Counted from the first letter of the stretch, positions 26,227-35,163 are shown. The stretch: 64,000 nt of DNA from DUPU01 sp050952465 (GCA_050952465.1 JBMNKZ010000014.1:1-64000), one strand, 5' to 3'. A program made the numbers and translations. Notes: a model not told the origin generated them from the sequence alone.

Positions 26227-27207
26227 TTATTTAATAAAGCCTTCTGCTTGTAACCATTCCTTAGCTACGACTTCCGGCCTCTTTTCTTCAATATCCACTT
26301 GGTAGTTTAGCTCAGTCATGGTAGCCGTATCAAGTTTGGCAGATATTGGATTTAAAATATCAGCAATTTCCGGATTTGCATCCAGAACATCTTTTCTAAT
26401 AACAGGACATCCGTTATATACAGGGAAGAATTGCTTATCATCTTTTAAGTTAACTAAATCAAATGCTGCAATACGTCCGTCTGTCGCAAAACCCATACCC
26501 GCGTTTATTTGTTTGTCCTTAAGTGCTTTATAAACTAAACCCATTTCCATCACTTTTATGTTATTTGCCCCAAAGGAATAACCATAACAATCTTCCAAAG
26601 CAGGCAGCCCGTCAGGACGAACTGTATATTCATGGTCTCCGGCAAATATGATTTTGTTGGGGTTCTGATTAACATACTCGCCTAACTGGCTGATCGTTTC
26701 GATACCCAGTGCTTCACTGTCTTCTTTAGTCATCATAATGGTATAAGTATTATCCAACGGAGCATAGTCCAACCAAACTATGTTATTGGCGGCATCCTCT
26801 TCTTTAACCTTTGCGTAAGCTTCTTCAGGATCGGTTATGGCATTATCATGCTGTAAATGAACCAGCCAGCCGGTACCGGTGTATTCCCAATAAATATCAA
26901 TTTCGCCATTCACTAAAGCCGATCTAACCTTATCGGAACCTGCTACATTAGTTTTGTCTTCCACTGTAAAACCAGCGTCTTGTAAAGCTAAAATTGTAAT
27001 CTGCCCTAAAATTAATTGTTCGGTAAAGTCTTTGGATCCAACTTTAATCACAACATCACTTTTATCCCCGTCTTCTGTCCCCTCACCTTCCGGAGCATTG
27101 CTTTCTTCAGTTGTACTGCCGCCACATCCTGTGATCAAAGATACCGACAACATCAATACCAAAAATAACAATAGACCCTTCATAAGACTAGACTTGCTGA
27201 ACTTCAT
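26227..27207 (-). CDS. Betaine/osmoprotectant ABC transporter substrate-binding lipoprotein, 326 aa
   Basis: A solute receptor of the OpuAC/OpuCC/ProX family. The signal peptide ends in a lipobox (LITGC, lipidated cysteine at about residue 28). It is followed by an acidic linker and the binding domain, with VIKVGSKDFTEQLILGQIT, IYWEYTGTGWLVHL and GFATDGRIAAFDL, which recall the betaine-binding OpuCC group. The extra aromatics there would form the cage for a quaternary ammonium. The start ATG follows AAGGAGG. It is the last gene of the importer operon and ends before a strong terminator. Substrate (glycine betaine, choline or another betaine) is inferred from family and neighbours. Confidence 0.9.
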   Translation of the reverse strand: MKFSKSSLMKGLLLFLVLMLSVSLITGCGGSTTEESNAPEGEGTEDGDKSDVVIKVGSKDFTEQLILGQITILALQDAGFTVEDKTNVAGSDKVRSALVNGEIDIYWEYTGTGWLVHLQHDNAITDPEEAYAKVKEEDAANNIVWLDYAPLDNTYTIMMTKEDSEALGIETISQLGEYVNQNPNKIIFAGDHEYTVRPDGLPALEDCYGYSFGANNIKVMEMGLVYKALKDKQINAGMGFATDGRIAAFDLVNLKDDKQFFPVYNGCPVIRKDVLDANPEIADILNPISAKLDTATMTELNYQVDIEEKRPEVVAKEWLQAEGFIK

Positions 27208-27256
27208 ACCGGTTCCTCCTTGTTTTTTATTATTTTAAATTCTGCTTAAACAGTCC

Positions 27257-27997
27257 TTAAATCTGACTATTATAAGCATAATTTTCAACTAAACCTAAAA
27301 CATGATCCGCCAGTATCGCCATCAGGCAAGGCCATCCTGCCCCCAAAATCACGATCTGCCACCTGCTGATATTGTTTCCTGCAATGATTAAGTCTCCTAG
27401 ACCTCCTGCGCCAACAAATGCGGCTAAAATTGCCGTACCGATATTGATGGTAATAGCGGTGCGAATTCCTGCCATAATCACCGGAAAAGCCAAGGGCAAT
27501 TCAATTTTTGTTAAAATGCGTTTTGGCGTTATGCCCATCCCCCGGGCAGCTTCTATGATAGATTTATCTACACCTAGAATTCCCGCCAGGGTGTTATTGA
27601 GTATCGGCAAAAGGGAGTAAAGCCACAGGGCAAAGATAGCCGTTTTGGACCCAATACCGAGGATCCCCACAAACAAAGCAATCACCGCTAAACTGGGTAT
27701 GGTTTGCCCCACATTCACCACATTCACCAAAGCCGGGGCATATTTCTTAAACTTTGCCCTGGTCAAAATAATTCCCAGTGGTACGGAAGTAGCAATAGCT
27801 AATCCGCCGGAAATCAAAATGATATAAATATGCTGCCACAATTTATGGAGAACAATTTGATAGGAAAGAAATCGCCTCACAATGTTATCTTGAGGGTACT
27901 CCACCGCATAGTATGTATACCCGATTCCCGCTGCTATTAAGATTAAGGGAAGAATGATTGCACTCCAACCGGTCTTGCGCTTCTGCATCGGTGTCAT
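27257..27997 (-). CDS. Betaine ABC transporter permease, 246 aa
   Basis: A BPD-type permease with an N-terminal membrane segment (about residues 10-30) and the usual five-helix core. The coupling-helix EAA loop reads EAARGMGITPKRILTKIELPLA, and the GAGGLGDLI motif of the OpuCB/OpuCD group is present. The first bases of its ATG overlap the ATPase stop by 4 (ATGA), so they are translationally coupled. It pairs with the second permease at 29111 in the expected importer. Confidence 0.92.
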   Translation of the reverse strand: MTPMQKRKTGWSAIILPLILIAAGIGYTYYAVEYPQDNIVRRFLSYQIVLHKLWQHIYIILISGGLAIATSVPLGIILTRAKFKKYAPALVNVVNVGQTIPSLAVIALFVGILGIGSKTAIFALWLYSLLPILNNTLAGILGVDKSIIEAARGMGITPKRILTKIELPLAFPVIMAGIRTAITINIGTAILAAFVGAGGLGDLIIAGNNISRWQIVILGAGWPCLMAILADHVLGLVENYAYNSQI

Positions 27998-29091
27998 TGA
28001 TCACTCACCACCTCCAGCAAATCATCGATGCCTACAATTCCTTTTACCTTATTTGTCTGGTCAGCCACAAAAACAAACCTCTGGCCCACCGTAAACATCT
28101 CAGATAAGGTATCTTTTAATCTTGTTTTTTCATCAACAACGGTTTTAGCCTGTCTAATCACACTTTCAATTTTTCCTTCTTCGCCAACTAAATCATCAAG
28201 AGAAATATAACCCACAAGTGTTCCATTATTATCTACTACTGCAGCAGTTTCCGTTTTGTGAGATTCTATCGCTTTTCTCGCTTCCGCGAATCCCATATCA
28301 CAGTTCACAACGGCTACACTTTTCATAACTTCTTGACACTGGATGAGATTAAGCCGCTTTAGCGTCCGGTCTCCCCCCACCAGGTTCTGCACAAATTCAT
28401 TTGCCGGGTACTGGAGAATCTCATCAGGTGTGCCGAATTGCACCAGGTTTCCTTCCTGCATTACGGCTATTTTGTCCCCCATCTTAATTGCTTCATCAAT
28501 GTCATGAGTAACAAAGACAATGGTTTTTTTGATTTGTTCCTGAACCCGCAAAAACTCATCCTGGAGCTTAGTACGAGTAATGGGATCAAGAGCTCCAAAA
28601 GGCTCATCCATTAACATAATAGGCGGGTCTGCCGCTAAGGCCCTCGCCACGCCTACCCGCTGTTTTTGACCGCCGCTTAAAGCAGAGGGGCGTTTTTTAC
28701 TATAAATGTCCGGGTCTAAATCCATCAGGCGGAGAAGATAATCCACTCTTTTTTTGATCCTATTCTTGTCCCAGCCGATTTCCAGGGGTACTGTAGCAAT
28801 ATTTTGCTCAATAGTTAAATGGGGAAAAAGCCCTATATCCTGAATCACATACCCAATTCCCAACCGCAGTTTTATTGGGTCAATTTGGCTTGTGTCCTGA
28901 CCATTTACATAAATTTTACCTTTGGTAGGTTCGATTAACCGGTTGATCATTTTCATGGTCGTGGTTTTGCCGCAGCCGGATGGGCCTACAAAAATGCAGA
29001 TCTCTCCTTTTGGAATATGTATAGATAGCTCTTTTACAGCGAAACTAACGGAATTAGGGAACTGCTTCGACACTTGCTCCAATCTAATCAA
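27994..29091 (-). CDS. Betaine ABC transporter ATP-binding protein with CBS domains, 365 aa
   Basis: An OpuCA-type ATPase. Seen: Walker A GPSGCGKTTTMK, signature LSGGQKQRVG, Walker B ADPPIMLMDEPFGALDP, and the switch histidine in VFVTHDIDEA. The C-terminal 120 residues hold two CBS domains (about 255-305 and 312-365), which in OpuA-type importers sense ionic strength and gate uptake. The start ATG is preceded by GGTGGAG. The next gene overlaps its stop by 4 bases. Confidence 0.94.
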   Translation of the reverse strand: MIRLEQVSKQFPNSVSFAVKELSIHIPKGEICIFVGPSGCGKTTTMKMINRLIEPTKGKIYVNGQDTSQIDPIKLRLGIGYVIQDIGLFPHLTIEQNIATVPLEIGWDKNRIKKRVDYLLRLMDLDPDIYSKKRPSALSGGQKQRVGVARALAADPPIMLMDEPFGALDPITRTKLQDEFLRVQEQIKKTIVFVTHDIDEAIKMGDKIAVMQEGNLVQFGTPDEILQYPANEFVQNLVGGDRTLKRLNLIQCQEVMKSVAVVNCDMGFAEARKAIESHKTETAAVVDNNGTLVGYISLDDLVGEEGKIESVIRQAKTVVDEKTRLKDTLSEMFTVGQRFVFVADQTNKVKGIVGIDDLLEVVSDQ

Positions 29092-29110
29092 ATTTCTCCA
29101 CCTCCGGTTT

Positions 29111-29743
29111 TTACTTTATCTCAAATCGATGTTGTACAATACTCAAGAGTTTATCTGCAATTAATGTTAAAACAGAAACCATGATAGCACCAATGATCAC
29201 CATCTTATCATTAGCACGGTTAATACCCTTAAAAATCAGATCGCCTAAACCTCCTGCTCCAATATAAGCAGCAATGGCTCCAATGCCTATGCCCATGACA
29301 ACTGCTGTACGTACTCCCGCCATGATCACAGGGAATGCCAAGGGAATTTTTATTTTAAACATAATTTTAAAAGGAGAAATACCCATTCCTTTTGCTGCCT
29401 CTATGATTGCCGGGTCAATATTTATAATCCCGGTATATACATTTCGAATGACCGGAAGAAGGGTATAAAGAACCAGTCCGACAATTGCCGGAGCCCTCCC
29501 GATACCGAGAATAGGAATTAATAAGGAAAACAAGGCGAGGCTGGGTATAGTCATTAAAAAACTGGTAATATTCAAAACGATACGTGCCATACCCCGGTGA
29601 AAGGTAATTAAAACTCCGATAGTTGCCCCGATCGCAATTGAAATAGCCATGGCAGTGATTACAATGGTTGCATGCTCCATGGTTTGAAACATAATATCAT
29701 CGAAACGGTCAATAAAGAATTCCCAGATGTTAATTTGCCGCAC
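29111..29743 (-). CDS. Betaine ABC transporter permease, first gene of the importer operon, 210 aa
   Basis: The second permease of the importer. It has the EAAKGMGISPFKIMFKIKIPLA coupling loop and GAGGLGDLI, with about five membrane helices. The start is unclear. Taking GTG 29743 puts the only ribosome binding site GGGAGG directly against the start codon, with no spacer, while an ATT four codons in (8 bases after GGAGG) would have a normal spacing; ATT is a rare start codon. An internal ATG at residue 18 is too far inside. A sigma-54 promoter lies about 65 bases upstream. Confidence 0.88.
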   Translation of the reverse strand: MRQINIWEFFIDRFDDIMFQTMEHATIVITAMAISIAIGATIGVLITFHRGMARIVLNITSFLMTIPSLALFSLLIPILGIGRAPAIVGLVLYTLLPVIRNVYTGIINIDPAIIEAAKGMGISPFKIMFKIKIPLAFPVIMAGVRTAVVMGIGIGAIAAYIGAGGLGDLIFKGINRANDKMVIIGAIMVSVLTLIADKLLSIVQHRFEIK

Positions 29744-29807
29744 CTCCCAGACTTTATTTTTGTCGTAATAGAATGATTAAGGTTGTCTTAGGGCAATAAA
29801 TAGTTTA

Positions 29808-29825
29808 TTGCAAATTATATACCAA
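29808..29825 (-). promoter_or_regulatory. Sigma-54 promoter of the importer operon
   Basis: The minus strand reads TTGGTATATAATTTGCAA. GG and GC are separated by 10 bases and the flanks fit the -24/-12 consensus. The transcript would start near 29798, some 55 bases before the first permease. Confidence 0.78.
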
Positions 29826-29831
29826 TTATCA

Positions 29832-29930
29832 AGAGAACTTGGCAGGTGCCAAGCCTCTAGTGCCGACAGTAGCCTTAGTTGCCCTTAGAACTTTCTAAAA
29901 AAAGCAACTTTCTGACAAACTAAAGAACCT
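29832..29930 (-). repeat. 90-bp dispersed element, copy 2
   Basis: Aligned by eye with copy 1 at 26075-26165 over its whole length at roughly 70 percent identity, with the strongest agreement in TTTAGTTTRTCAGAAAG, GCAACTAA and GAGGCTTGG. The 3' part forms CTTGGCA-cc-TGCCAAG. It ends 7 bases before the -24 box of the importer promoter. Confidence 0.6.
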
Positions 29931-30000
29931 AAATTCCCCAGTGATCACTGCCTGATTCGGTATTTTACCTTAAATTATCTACTCATATCCCCCACATTAA

Positions 30001-30091
30001 TGCAATAAAATATTGCTCTTATTTTAATTTTATGCAAAACTCTAAGCTTTGTCCAGTTGCAATATATAGTTGCATGCAATGATTTATTGCA
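30001..30091. promoter_or_regulatory. Three 17-bp inverted repeats, putative activator sites 3-5
   Basis: TGCAAT-AAAAT-ATTGCT at 30001-30017, TGCAAT-ATATA-GTTGCA at 30058-30074 and TGCAAT-GATTT-ATTGCA at 30075-30091. The last two are in direct contact. The group is 200-290 bases upstream of the predicted importer transcript start, and it overlaps the last codons of the activator gene that may bind it. Confidence 0.65.
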
Positions 30092-31523
30092 TGTATTGGG
30101 TAATATTATATCGTTTAATTCTATATTGTAATGCTTGCCGAAAGATGCCCAGGTCTTGAGCTGTTTGAGTAATATTACCTTTATTTTTATGAAGTGCATC
30201 CTCGATTATTTTCTTTTCAATTTCCTTAAGTATTTCATTTAACTTGCCGTTAGGCTTAATCAAGGCCTGATATTTATGGACCTGTCCCAGAAACCGGTTA
30301 CGCAAGTAAGGGGGGAAATGATCTAAATCCAGTACTTTTTCCGCTGGGTCAACCATATTCATCCCACTTTCAATAAAATGCTCCAATTCTCTGACGTTCC
30401 CCGGCCAGGAATATTTCATAAACAATTTAAATAATCTGTCCGAAATATTTTCAATGGAAGTTCCAAACTCTTTGTTATACTTTTTTATAAAATAGCGTAA
30501 TAGAATTGATATGTCGTCCATTCGTTCCCTTAGGGGCGGAATATGTAAGGTCACCGCCGCTAAACGATAATACAGATCCTGCCTGATCTGCTTGTCTCTG
30601 ACTGCCTCGATAGGATCTTTATTAGTTGAACTGATAATTCTACAGTTCACGGTTTGTTGGGTATTGCTGCCAATCCTCCGTACAGATTTTTCTTGAATCA
30701 CTCTTAACAGCTTTGCCTGTAAATGCAGCCCCATAGAATTAATTTCATCTAAAAATAATGTCCCGTTTTCCGCTTGTTCAAACAATCCCGGAGCCTCAAC
30801 CGCCCCGGTGAAAGCTCCTTTAACCGTGCCAAAAAGCAGGCTTTCCAGCAAAGTCTCCGGAATAGCAGCACAATTAATTGCGATGTAAGGGCCGTTAGCG
30901 AATGCCCCGTAATTATGTATACTCTGGGCGAATAATTCCTTACCCGTCCCGGTTTCCCCGCAAATCAGCACGGAAGAATTATTTCGCGCTATCTTTTTCG
31001 CCGTTTCTATAACCTGAATGATATATTCATTGGAGCCAATAATATCATCAAAGGTAAACTTTGTTCCATTGTTCTTATTGCTTTTTTTGCTGCCGCTTAA
31101 ACGTTGCTGTAATTCGATGGTTTTATCCAGAAACTCTTTCATCTTTGTGACATCCCGATTAACGGAATAAGCACCGACAATTTCTTTCCCTTCGTAGTAA
31201 GGAAAGGTACTGGCGATAACATCTATCCTCTTGCCGTCGACGGTATTATATTGATGGTATTGTTCCAATACCGGTTTGCCCGTGCGCATTACATTAAGGT
31301 GGACGCTGTTTTCCTCTGTCACATCATATACTTCTGTAATTTTTTTGCCCACTACCTCATCCCGCTTTAATCCTTCAAACTGTTCGCTGGCCCGGTTATA
31401 GAGAATAGTTATTCCCTCTGTGTTGGTAAGCTGTACTCCTTCGTGAATTGCATCCAGTACCGTTCTCAGCCATTTGTTTTCCCGTTTCAGTTGGTTTAGT
31501 TCGGTGTTGAATTTATCTTCCAC
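30084..31523 (-). CDS. Sigma-54-dependent activator with PAS sensor (PAS-AAA-Fis), 479 aa
   Basis: Three domains: a PAS sensor (about residues 10-125; ALQ-like AIHEGVQLTNTEGITILYNRASEQFEG), an AAA+ activator domain (about 165-400) with Walker A GETGTGKELFAQ, the sigma-54 contact loop GAFTGA and Walker B GTLFLDEIN, and a C-terminal Fis-type helix-turn-helix (NITQTAQDLGIFRQALQYRI). It is a one-component regulator; the PAS ligand is unknown. The start is GTG 31523 behind GCGGGG. It is the last gene after mttB3 and the racemase-like gene, directly beside sites 3-5, and I infer it activates both sigma-54 promoters of the betaine genes. Confidence 0.92.
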   Translation of the reverse strand: MEDKFNTELNQLKRENKWLRTVLDAIHEGVQLTNTEGITILYNRASEQFEGLKRDEVVGKKITEVYDVTEENSVHLNVMRTGKPVLEQYHQYNTVDGKRIDVIASTFPYYEGKEIVGAYSVNRDVTKMKEFLDKTIELQQRLSGSKKSNKNNGTKFTFDDIIGSNEYIIQVIETAKKIARNNSSVLICGETGTGKELFAQSIHNYGAFANGPYIAINCAAIPETLLESLLFGTVKGAFTGAVEAPGLFEQAENGTLFLDEINSMGLHLQAKLLRVIQEKSVRRIGSNTQQTVNCRIISSTNKDPIEAVRDKQIRQDLYYRLAAVTLHIPPLRERMDDISILLRYFIKKYNKEFGTSIENISDRLFKLFMKYSWPGNVRELEHFIESGMNMVDPAEKVLDLDHFPPYLRNRFLGQVHKYQALIKPNGKLNEILKEIEKKIIEDALHKNKGNITQTAQDLGIFRQALQYRIKRYNITQYMQ

Positions 31524-31565
31524 TAAGCGACACCCCGCATATGAATTAGGATTTTTAATGCTATA

Positions 31566-32366
31566 CTATACATGCCCGTAATAATCCCTGTGTACCACAA
31601 CTGAATATGCATAATCCAACAATGTCCCCCAGCTAAAAATGGGTAAATCAATTTCCCTTTGTACGGCTCTGGCAAATGGCTGCATCCCGGTACATTCCAG
31701 CATCACCGCACCAACATTAGGATGTTTAACGCACATATCTTGACACATTCTGATCATGTCCCGTTCAGCTTTGTCATAGTGACACTCTGGAATTAGGGGA
31801 CGTTTGCTGTGATCCCACAATGCGTCAAATTGAGTACAGTTATACTCGTCTTCTGCACCGATAATGAAAAAATTGCTATTTAAATCTATTCCTACGCTTT
31901 CTAAATGCCTGTCGGATAAATATTTCTTTTGGGCTGAGACAATTCCCACTGATTTTTTAGGGCCGATCACCCGTTGAATCAAAGGTACCTGTAACAAGCT
32001 AGACATAAATACAGGTATATCTACATATCCGGCAACCTCCTTTTGAAAATATGCGAAATAACCGCATTCTGCGGCAATTGCCCGGCAGCCCATACCCTCC
32101 AATTTTTTTGCCGCACGGAGGATAGGCTCAAGACAAGGACTTTTATCTTCAGCACAAACTAAAGTATAGGTGTCTACACCTTCCGCTACTTCATACTGAA
32201 TCGGGTAAGGAAATGCACTGGCATTTCTCACATCTCCGGGAAAACCGGGATAAGCATCATCCAAAATAATAATTCCTAAACCCATCCCATAGCAGCAATG
32301 GTTTTTACGGGTTTTTATATAATTAATACCTAGATCACGATTGCCATACCACAAAGTTCTTTTCAC
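31566..32366 (-). CDS. Aspartate/glutamate racemase-superfamily protein, 266 aa
   Basis: A two-domain protein of the Asp/Glu/hydantoin racemase superfamily. The two expected cysteines are visible, in IAAECGYF (about residue 110) and MLECTGMQ (about 225), so acid/base chemistry at an alpha-carbon is plausible. The substrate is unknown; betaine-linked locations suggest an amino acid derivative such as a chiral betaine. The start is uncertain: GTG 32366 sits right on GGGCGG, and a TTG four codons later has better spacing. It is 13 bases after mttB3 and 42 bases before the activator. Confidence 0.8.
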   Translation of the reverse strand: MKRTLWYGNRDLGINYIKTRKNHCCYGMGLGIIILDDAYPGFPGDVRNASAFPYPIQYEVAEGVDTYTLVCAEDKSPCLEPILRAAKKLEGMGCRAIAAECGYFAYFQKEVAGYVDIPVFMSSLLQVPLIQRVIGPKKSVGIVSAQKKYLSDRHLESVGIDLNSNFFIIGAEDEYNCTQFDALWDHSKRPLIPECHYDKAERDMIRMCQDMCVKHPNVGAVMLECTGMQPFARAVQREIDLPIFSWGTLLDYAYSVVVHRDYYGHV

Positions 32367-32379
32367 CCGCCCTTAATCT

Positions 32380-33813
32380 TTATTTAATCCCTGCCTCAGT
32401 TTTCCATTTATCTTCCAGTATTTCTAATTCCTTGGCGATTTCATAAGAAACAATATTTAAGGTATGATTTTCTAAAATATCTATTGTCTTCTCCCTGGCC
32501 TTTTTATTTACCGTCGGCACATGATCCGCCTTAGACCGATCAAGCATTTCCGGATACCAGCATTCTTTAAAGTGTTCAAAGGTATGCTGCTGGTTTAAAT
32601 AATGTCCGCCGGGGGGTATACTTCTCATTACATCTAAAGCCAGTGTTTCAGAATTTACTTTTACACCACGCCTAAAAGGTTGCAACATGTTTATTATTTC
32701 ATTTGTTATTACCATGAGTTCAGGAGATATGACCCGGGAATGATGCATAAAACCAACGTCATGGGCAAAGTCAGCTCTTCCTAAAACCGATAGGAGACAG
32801 GACATAGTAGCCTCCATGATAGCTTGAGCATCAAGAGATTTAGCATCGGTCGTACCTGCAGTACCATAAAAGGGCAGTCCATAGAAAGAGGCAATTTCTG
32901 CTGAAGCAGCCACTAATATTGTCAGTTCCGGAGACCCATAAGTACCAATAGTTGTTCTCATATCCATCATGGTAGGCATGGCTCCAAAAACAAAGGGGGC
33001 TCCTGGTCTCTTAAGCTGGTGTATTACAAGACTACTGAGGACTTCGGCAGTACACTGGGCTAAGGCTCCGGCAAAGGTAACCGGAGACGTTCCTCCCAAG
33101 GTACAATAAGGCAAAGATATAACGGGGATTTTTTTATCAGCACAGGTAAGTAAGTTTCCCAGAGACGAATCCGCATTAATTCTGGGGGAAATCGGGTCGT
33201 ACAAATAGAAAATAAAAGGTTTATCAGATAATTCCTGATATCCTCCTGCTGCTACAGCAGCAGCTTCAATAATATCCGAAGAAGCATGGTGATCCCCACT
33301 GATACAAAAGCAAATAGGCTTATCGGTATGCATTAATGTATTTTTAAAGCATACCCTGTCGGAAATTCTAGGATCCACATCGGCATCTTCGCCACCGGTT
33401 TGAATAAACTTTAGGTTCGGTAAATAATCAAATACTTTTATAACTTTCTTTTGATGTTCAAAACAATAGCGTTCGGTTTTACCACTATAGGGATCAAGAT
33501 ATTCCAGACTTTCCAGACAAGTACCGAAATACAACTGTCCTTCCCCTATTTTCATACTTGGCCGGCCTGACCTGTCAAAAATCGAGAAAGACTTTGGTGC
33601 TGATTCTATTGCATCCGTCACAAGTTGCGGGGGAATCTTAACTAAATTGTTTTTTTCAATTACAGCTCCAGCACCCTCTAGAAGATCCCGTGCCTCCCTA
33701 TTAAATACTGCGACACCAAGCTCATCCAATATAATTAAGGCCGTCTCATGAATGTCCTTGATTTTTTGATCGGTGAGAACTTTAACTCTAATGCTATTGC
33801 TAAAGTTAAGCAT
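32380..33813 (-). CDS. MttB-superfamily methyltransferase without pyrrolysine (mttB3), 477 aa
   Basis: The third member in this locus. Conserved patches are ILDELGVAVFNREA, GTAGTTDAKSLDAQAIMEA-like TTDAKSLDAQAIMEA, HDVGFMHHSR and MRSIPPGGHYLNQQHTF. No amber codon interrupts the frame. As with the others, a methyl transfer from a quaternary amine to a corrinoid protein is expected from the family; the substrate is unknown. The start is ATG 33813 behind AGAGGAAGG. It is the first of mttB3-racemase-like-activator. I find no -24/-12 motif upstream, so this operon may use another sigma factor. Confidence 0.9.
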   Translation of the reverse strand: MLNFSNSIRVKVLTDQKIKDIHETALIILDELGVAVFNREARDLLEGAGAVIEKNNLVKIPPQLVTDAIESAPKSFSIFDRSGRPSMKIGEGQLYFGTCLESLEYLDPYSGKTERYCFEHQKKVIKVFDYLPNLKFIQTGGEDADVDPRISDRVCFKNTLMHTDKPICFCISGDHHASSDIIEAAAVAAGGYQELSDKPFIFYLYDPISPRINADSSLGNLLTCADKKIPVISLPYCTLGGTSPVTFAGALAQCTAEVLSSLVIHQLKRPGAPFVFGAMPTMMDMRTTIGTYGSPELTILVAASAEIASFYGLPFYGTAGTTDAKSLDAQAIMEATMSCLLSVLGRADFAHDVGFMHHSRVISPELMVITNEIINMLQPFRRGVKVNSETLALDVMRSIPPGGHYLNQQHTFEHFKECWYPEMLDRSKADHVPTVNKKAREKTIDILENHTLNIVSYEIAKELEILEDKWKTEAGIK

Positions 33814-33951
33814 GCATTAACCTTCCTCTCCCAGGAGCGAACCTTATCCCAACAATTAGAGTTACTCCTCTATGTTCGACATGATAAAGTTGAACCCTCT
33901 TTATTTTTGATTTTTTTCTTTAGAATCCCAGATCACCCACATTTACCATAT

Positions 33952-35163
33952 TTATACATCCTGGTTTTTGCTGCTTCTATATGATCCGGCTAATAGCTCT
34001 ATGGGATGAAAAACTTTTTGACCTGTTCCTCCTGTTAACTGCAAACTGCACATTCCACAGTCGGTCACGATTCCATCTGCATTCGATCCGGTAACATCCT
34101 GAAAAAGCTTCTCCCCAATAGCTGCGGAAATTTTAAACTTTTCTTTTTTAAAACCATAAGTACCGGCCTGGCCGCAACACTTTTGTTCCCCTTGAACCAT
34201 TATTAGTTCCGGAATTAGTTCCAGCAATTTAACGGCCGGTGTACCCATGCCCTGGGCTTTGGTATGACAAGGCTGGTGGTAATAATAGCGTCTTTTTAGG
34301 GGTAAGAATTGTCCCACGTCCACTAATTGATAATCCAGCAAGAACTCACAAATATCATTGACTTGAGAGGCAACCTTGTTCCCATGGGAAAAACCATATA
34401 ATTTATAGTCCTGCTTTAGGCTTAAAGTACAACTGGGGCAAGATGCTACAATTAAGTATCCTTGATCCACCAGTTTGCTTAAAACCTCCAGGTTGAATTC
34501 CGCATTCTTCTTAGCTTCATCGGTTAAACCATTGGATACCAGAGGTACTCCACAACATTTTTGAGGCGGAACTACTACCTCCACGCCGCATTTTTTTAAG
34601 ATATTTACCACAGATTGAGCAATTGCAGGACTGTTATAACGACTGTAACAACCTGTAAAATAGGCCACCTTTAACTTTGATTTTTTTGACTGAGAAAAAT
34701 CAGGTTTATATGAAAATGCTTTTTGATAGGTGGGAAAGGGACGGTTTTTAATGCCAAAAATTTTTTCTACTAAACCTCTAATAGATGAAGAACTTAAAGT
34801 CAGGTTAACTAAACCTGGTATGCAGGAAGCCAACCGGCTTACTATCTGATTATGTCCTAAAATCCGATCCCGGAAAGGAATTCCCTTATCCCGTCTGCCT
34901 TTAACCTTGGTCTCTTCTATCAATGAGACGATTTCCACCCCATTGGGACAAGCCAATTGACATTGACGGCATCCTATACAATAGTCCGCCATTTCAACTT
35001 CCGCCCCCCTTAAATCCCTAAGTCTTGCCATCTCAGGCCCTAAAAATTTCGGTCCGGGATAAAGGGGATTTACAGCATATACCGGGCAGACAGTATTGCA
35101 GGTACTGCACTTTAAGCATAAGTCAATAGTATCTTTTTGCTGCTCTCTCATTCTATCCTTCAC
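33952..35163 (-). CDS. glpC: Anaerobic glycerol-3-phosphate dehydrogenase subunit C, 403 aa
   Basis: The membrane-associated electron-transfer subunit of GlpABC. The N-terminus holds two [4Fe-4S] cysteine sets (CLKCSTCNTVCPV and CIGCRQCQLACPNG), and the C-terminal part has two CCG-type cysteine-rich domains (TGCYSRY..CCGVPL and the second with HQPCHTKAQG...CCGQAGTYG). Electrons from glycerol-3-phosphate go through it to the quinone pool or another carrier. It starts at GTG 35163 or at ATG 35151, and overlaps the glpB 3' end by 11 bases if GTG is used. Confidence 0.92.
   Translation of the reverse strand: MKDRMREQQKDTIDLCLKCSTCNTVCPVYAVNPLYPGPKFLGPEMARLRDLRGAEVEMADYCIGCRQCQLACPNGVEIVSLIEETKVKGRRDKGIPFRDRILGHNQIVSRLASCIPGLVNLTLSSSSIRGLVEKIFGIKNRPFPTYQKAFSYKPDFSQSKKSKLKVAYFTGCYSRYNSPAIAQSVVNILKKCGVEVVVPPQKCCGVPLVSNGLTDEAKKNAEFNLEVLSKLVDQGYLIVASCPSCTLSLKQDYKLYGFSHGNKVASQVNDICEFLLDYQLVDVGQFLPLKRRYYYHQPCHTKAQGMGTPAVKLLELIPELIMVQGEQKCCGQAGTYGFKKEKFKISAAIGEKLFQDVTGSNADGIVTDCGMCSLQLTGGTGQKVFHPIELLAGSYRSSKNQDV

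Larger units (their letters stand above)
29744..30083. other. Control region of the betaine importer operon
   Basis: A 340-base gap. It holds the sigma-54 promoter (29808-29825), 90-bp element copy 2 (29832-29930), and inverted repeats at 30001, 30058 and 30075, the last of which overlaps the 3' end of the activator gene. The other bases show no gene. Confidence 0.7.

Noticed and set aside
20214..33813. Pyrrolysine (amber) codons in the MttB-family genes
   Set aside because: All three frames are full length without an in-frame TAG, so they are the non-pyrrolysine type.
33814..33951. Sigma-54 promoter for mttB3
   Set aside because: No GG-10-GC pair in a fitting context was found on the minus strand.
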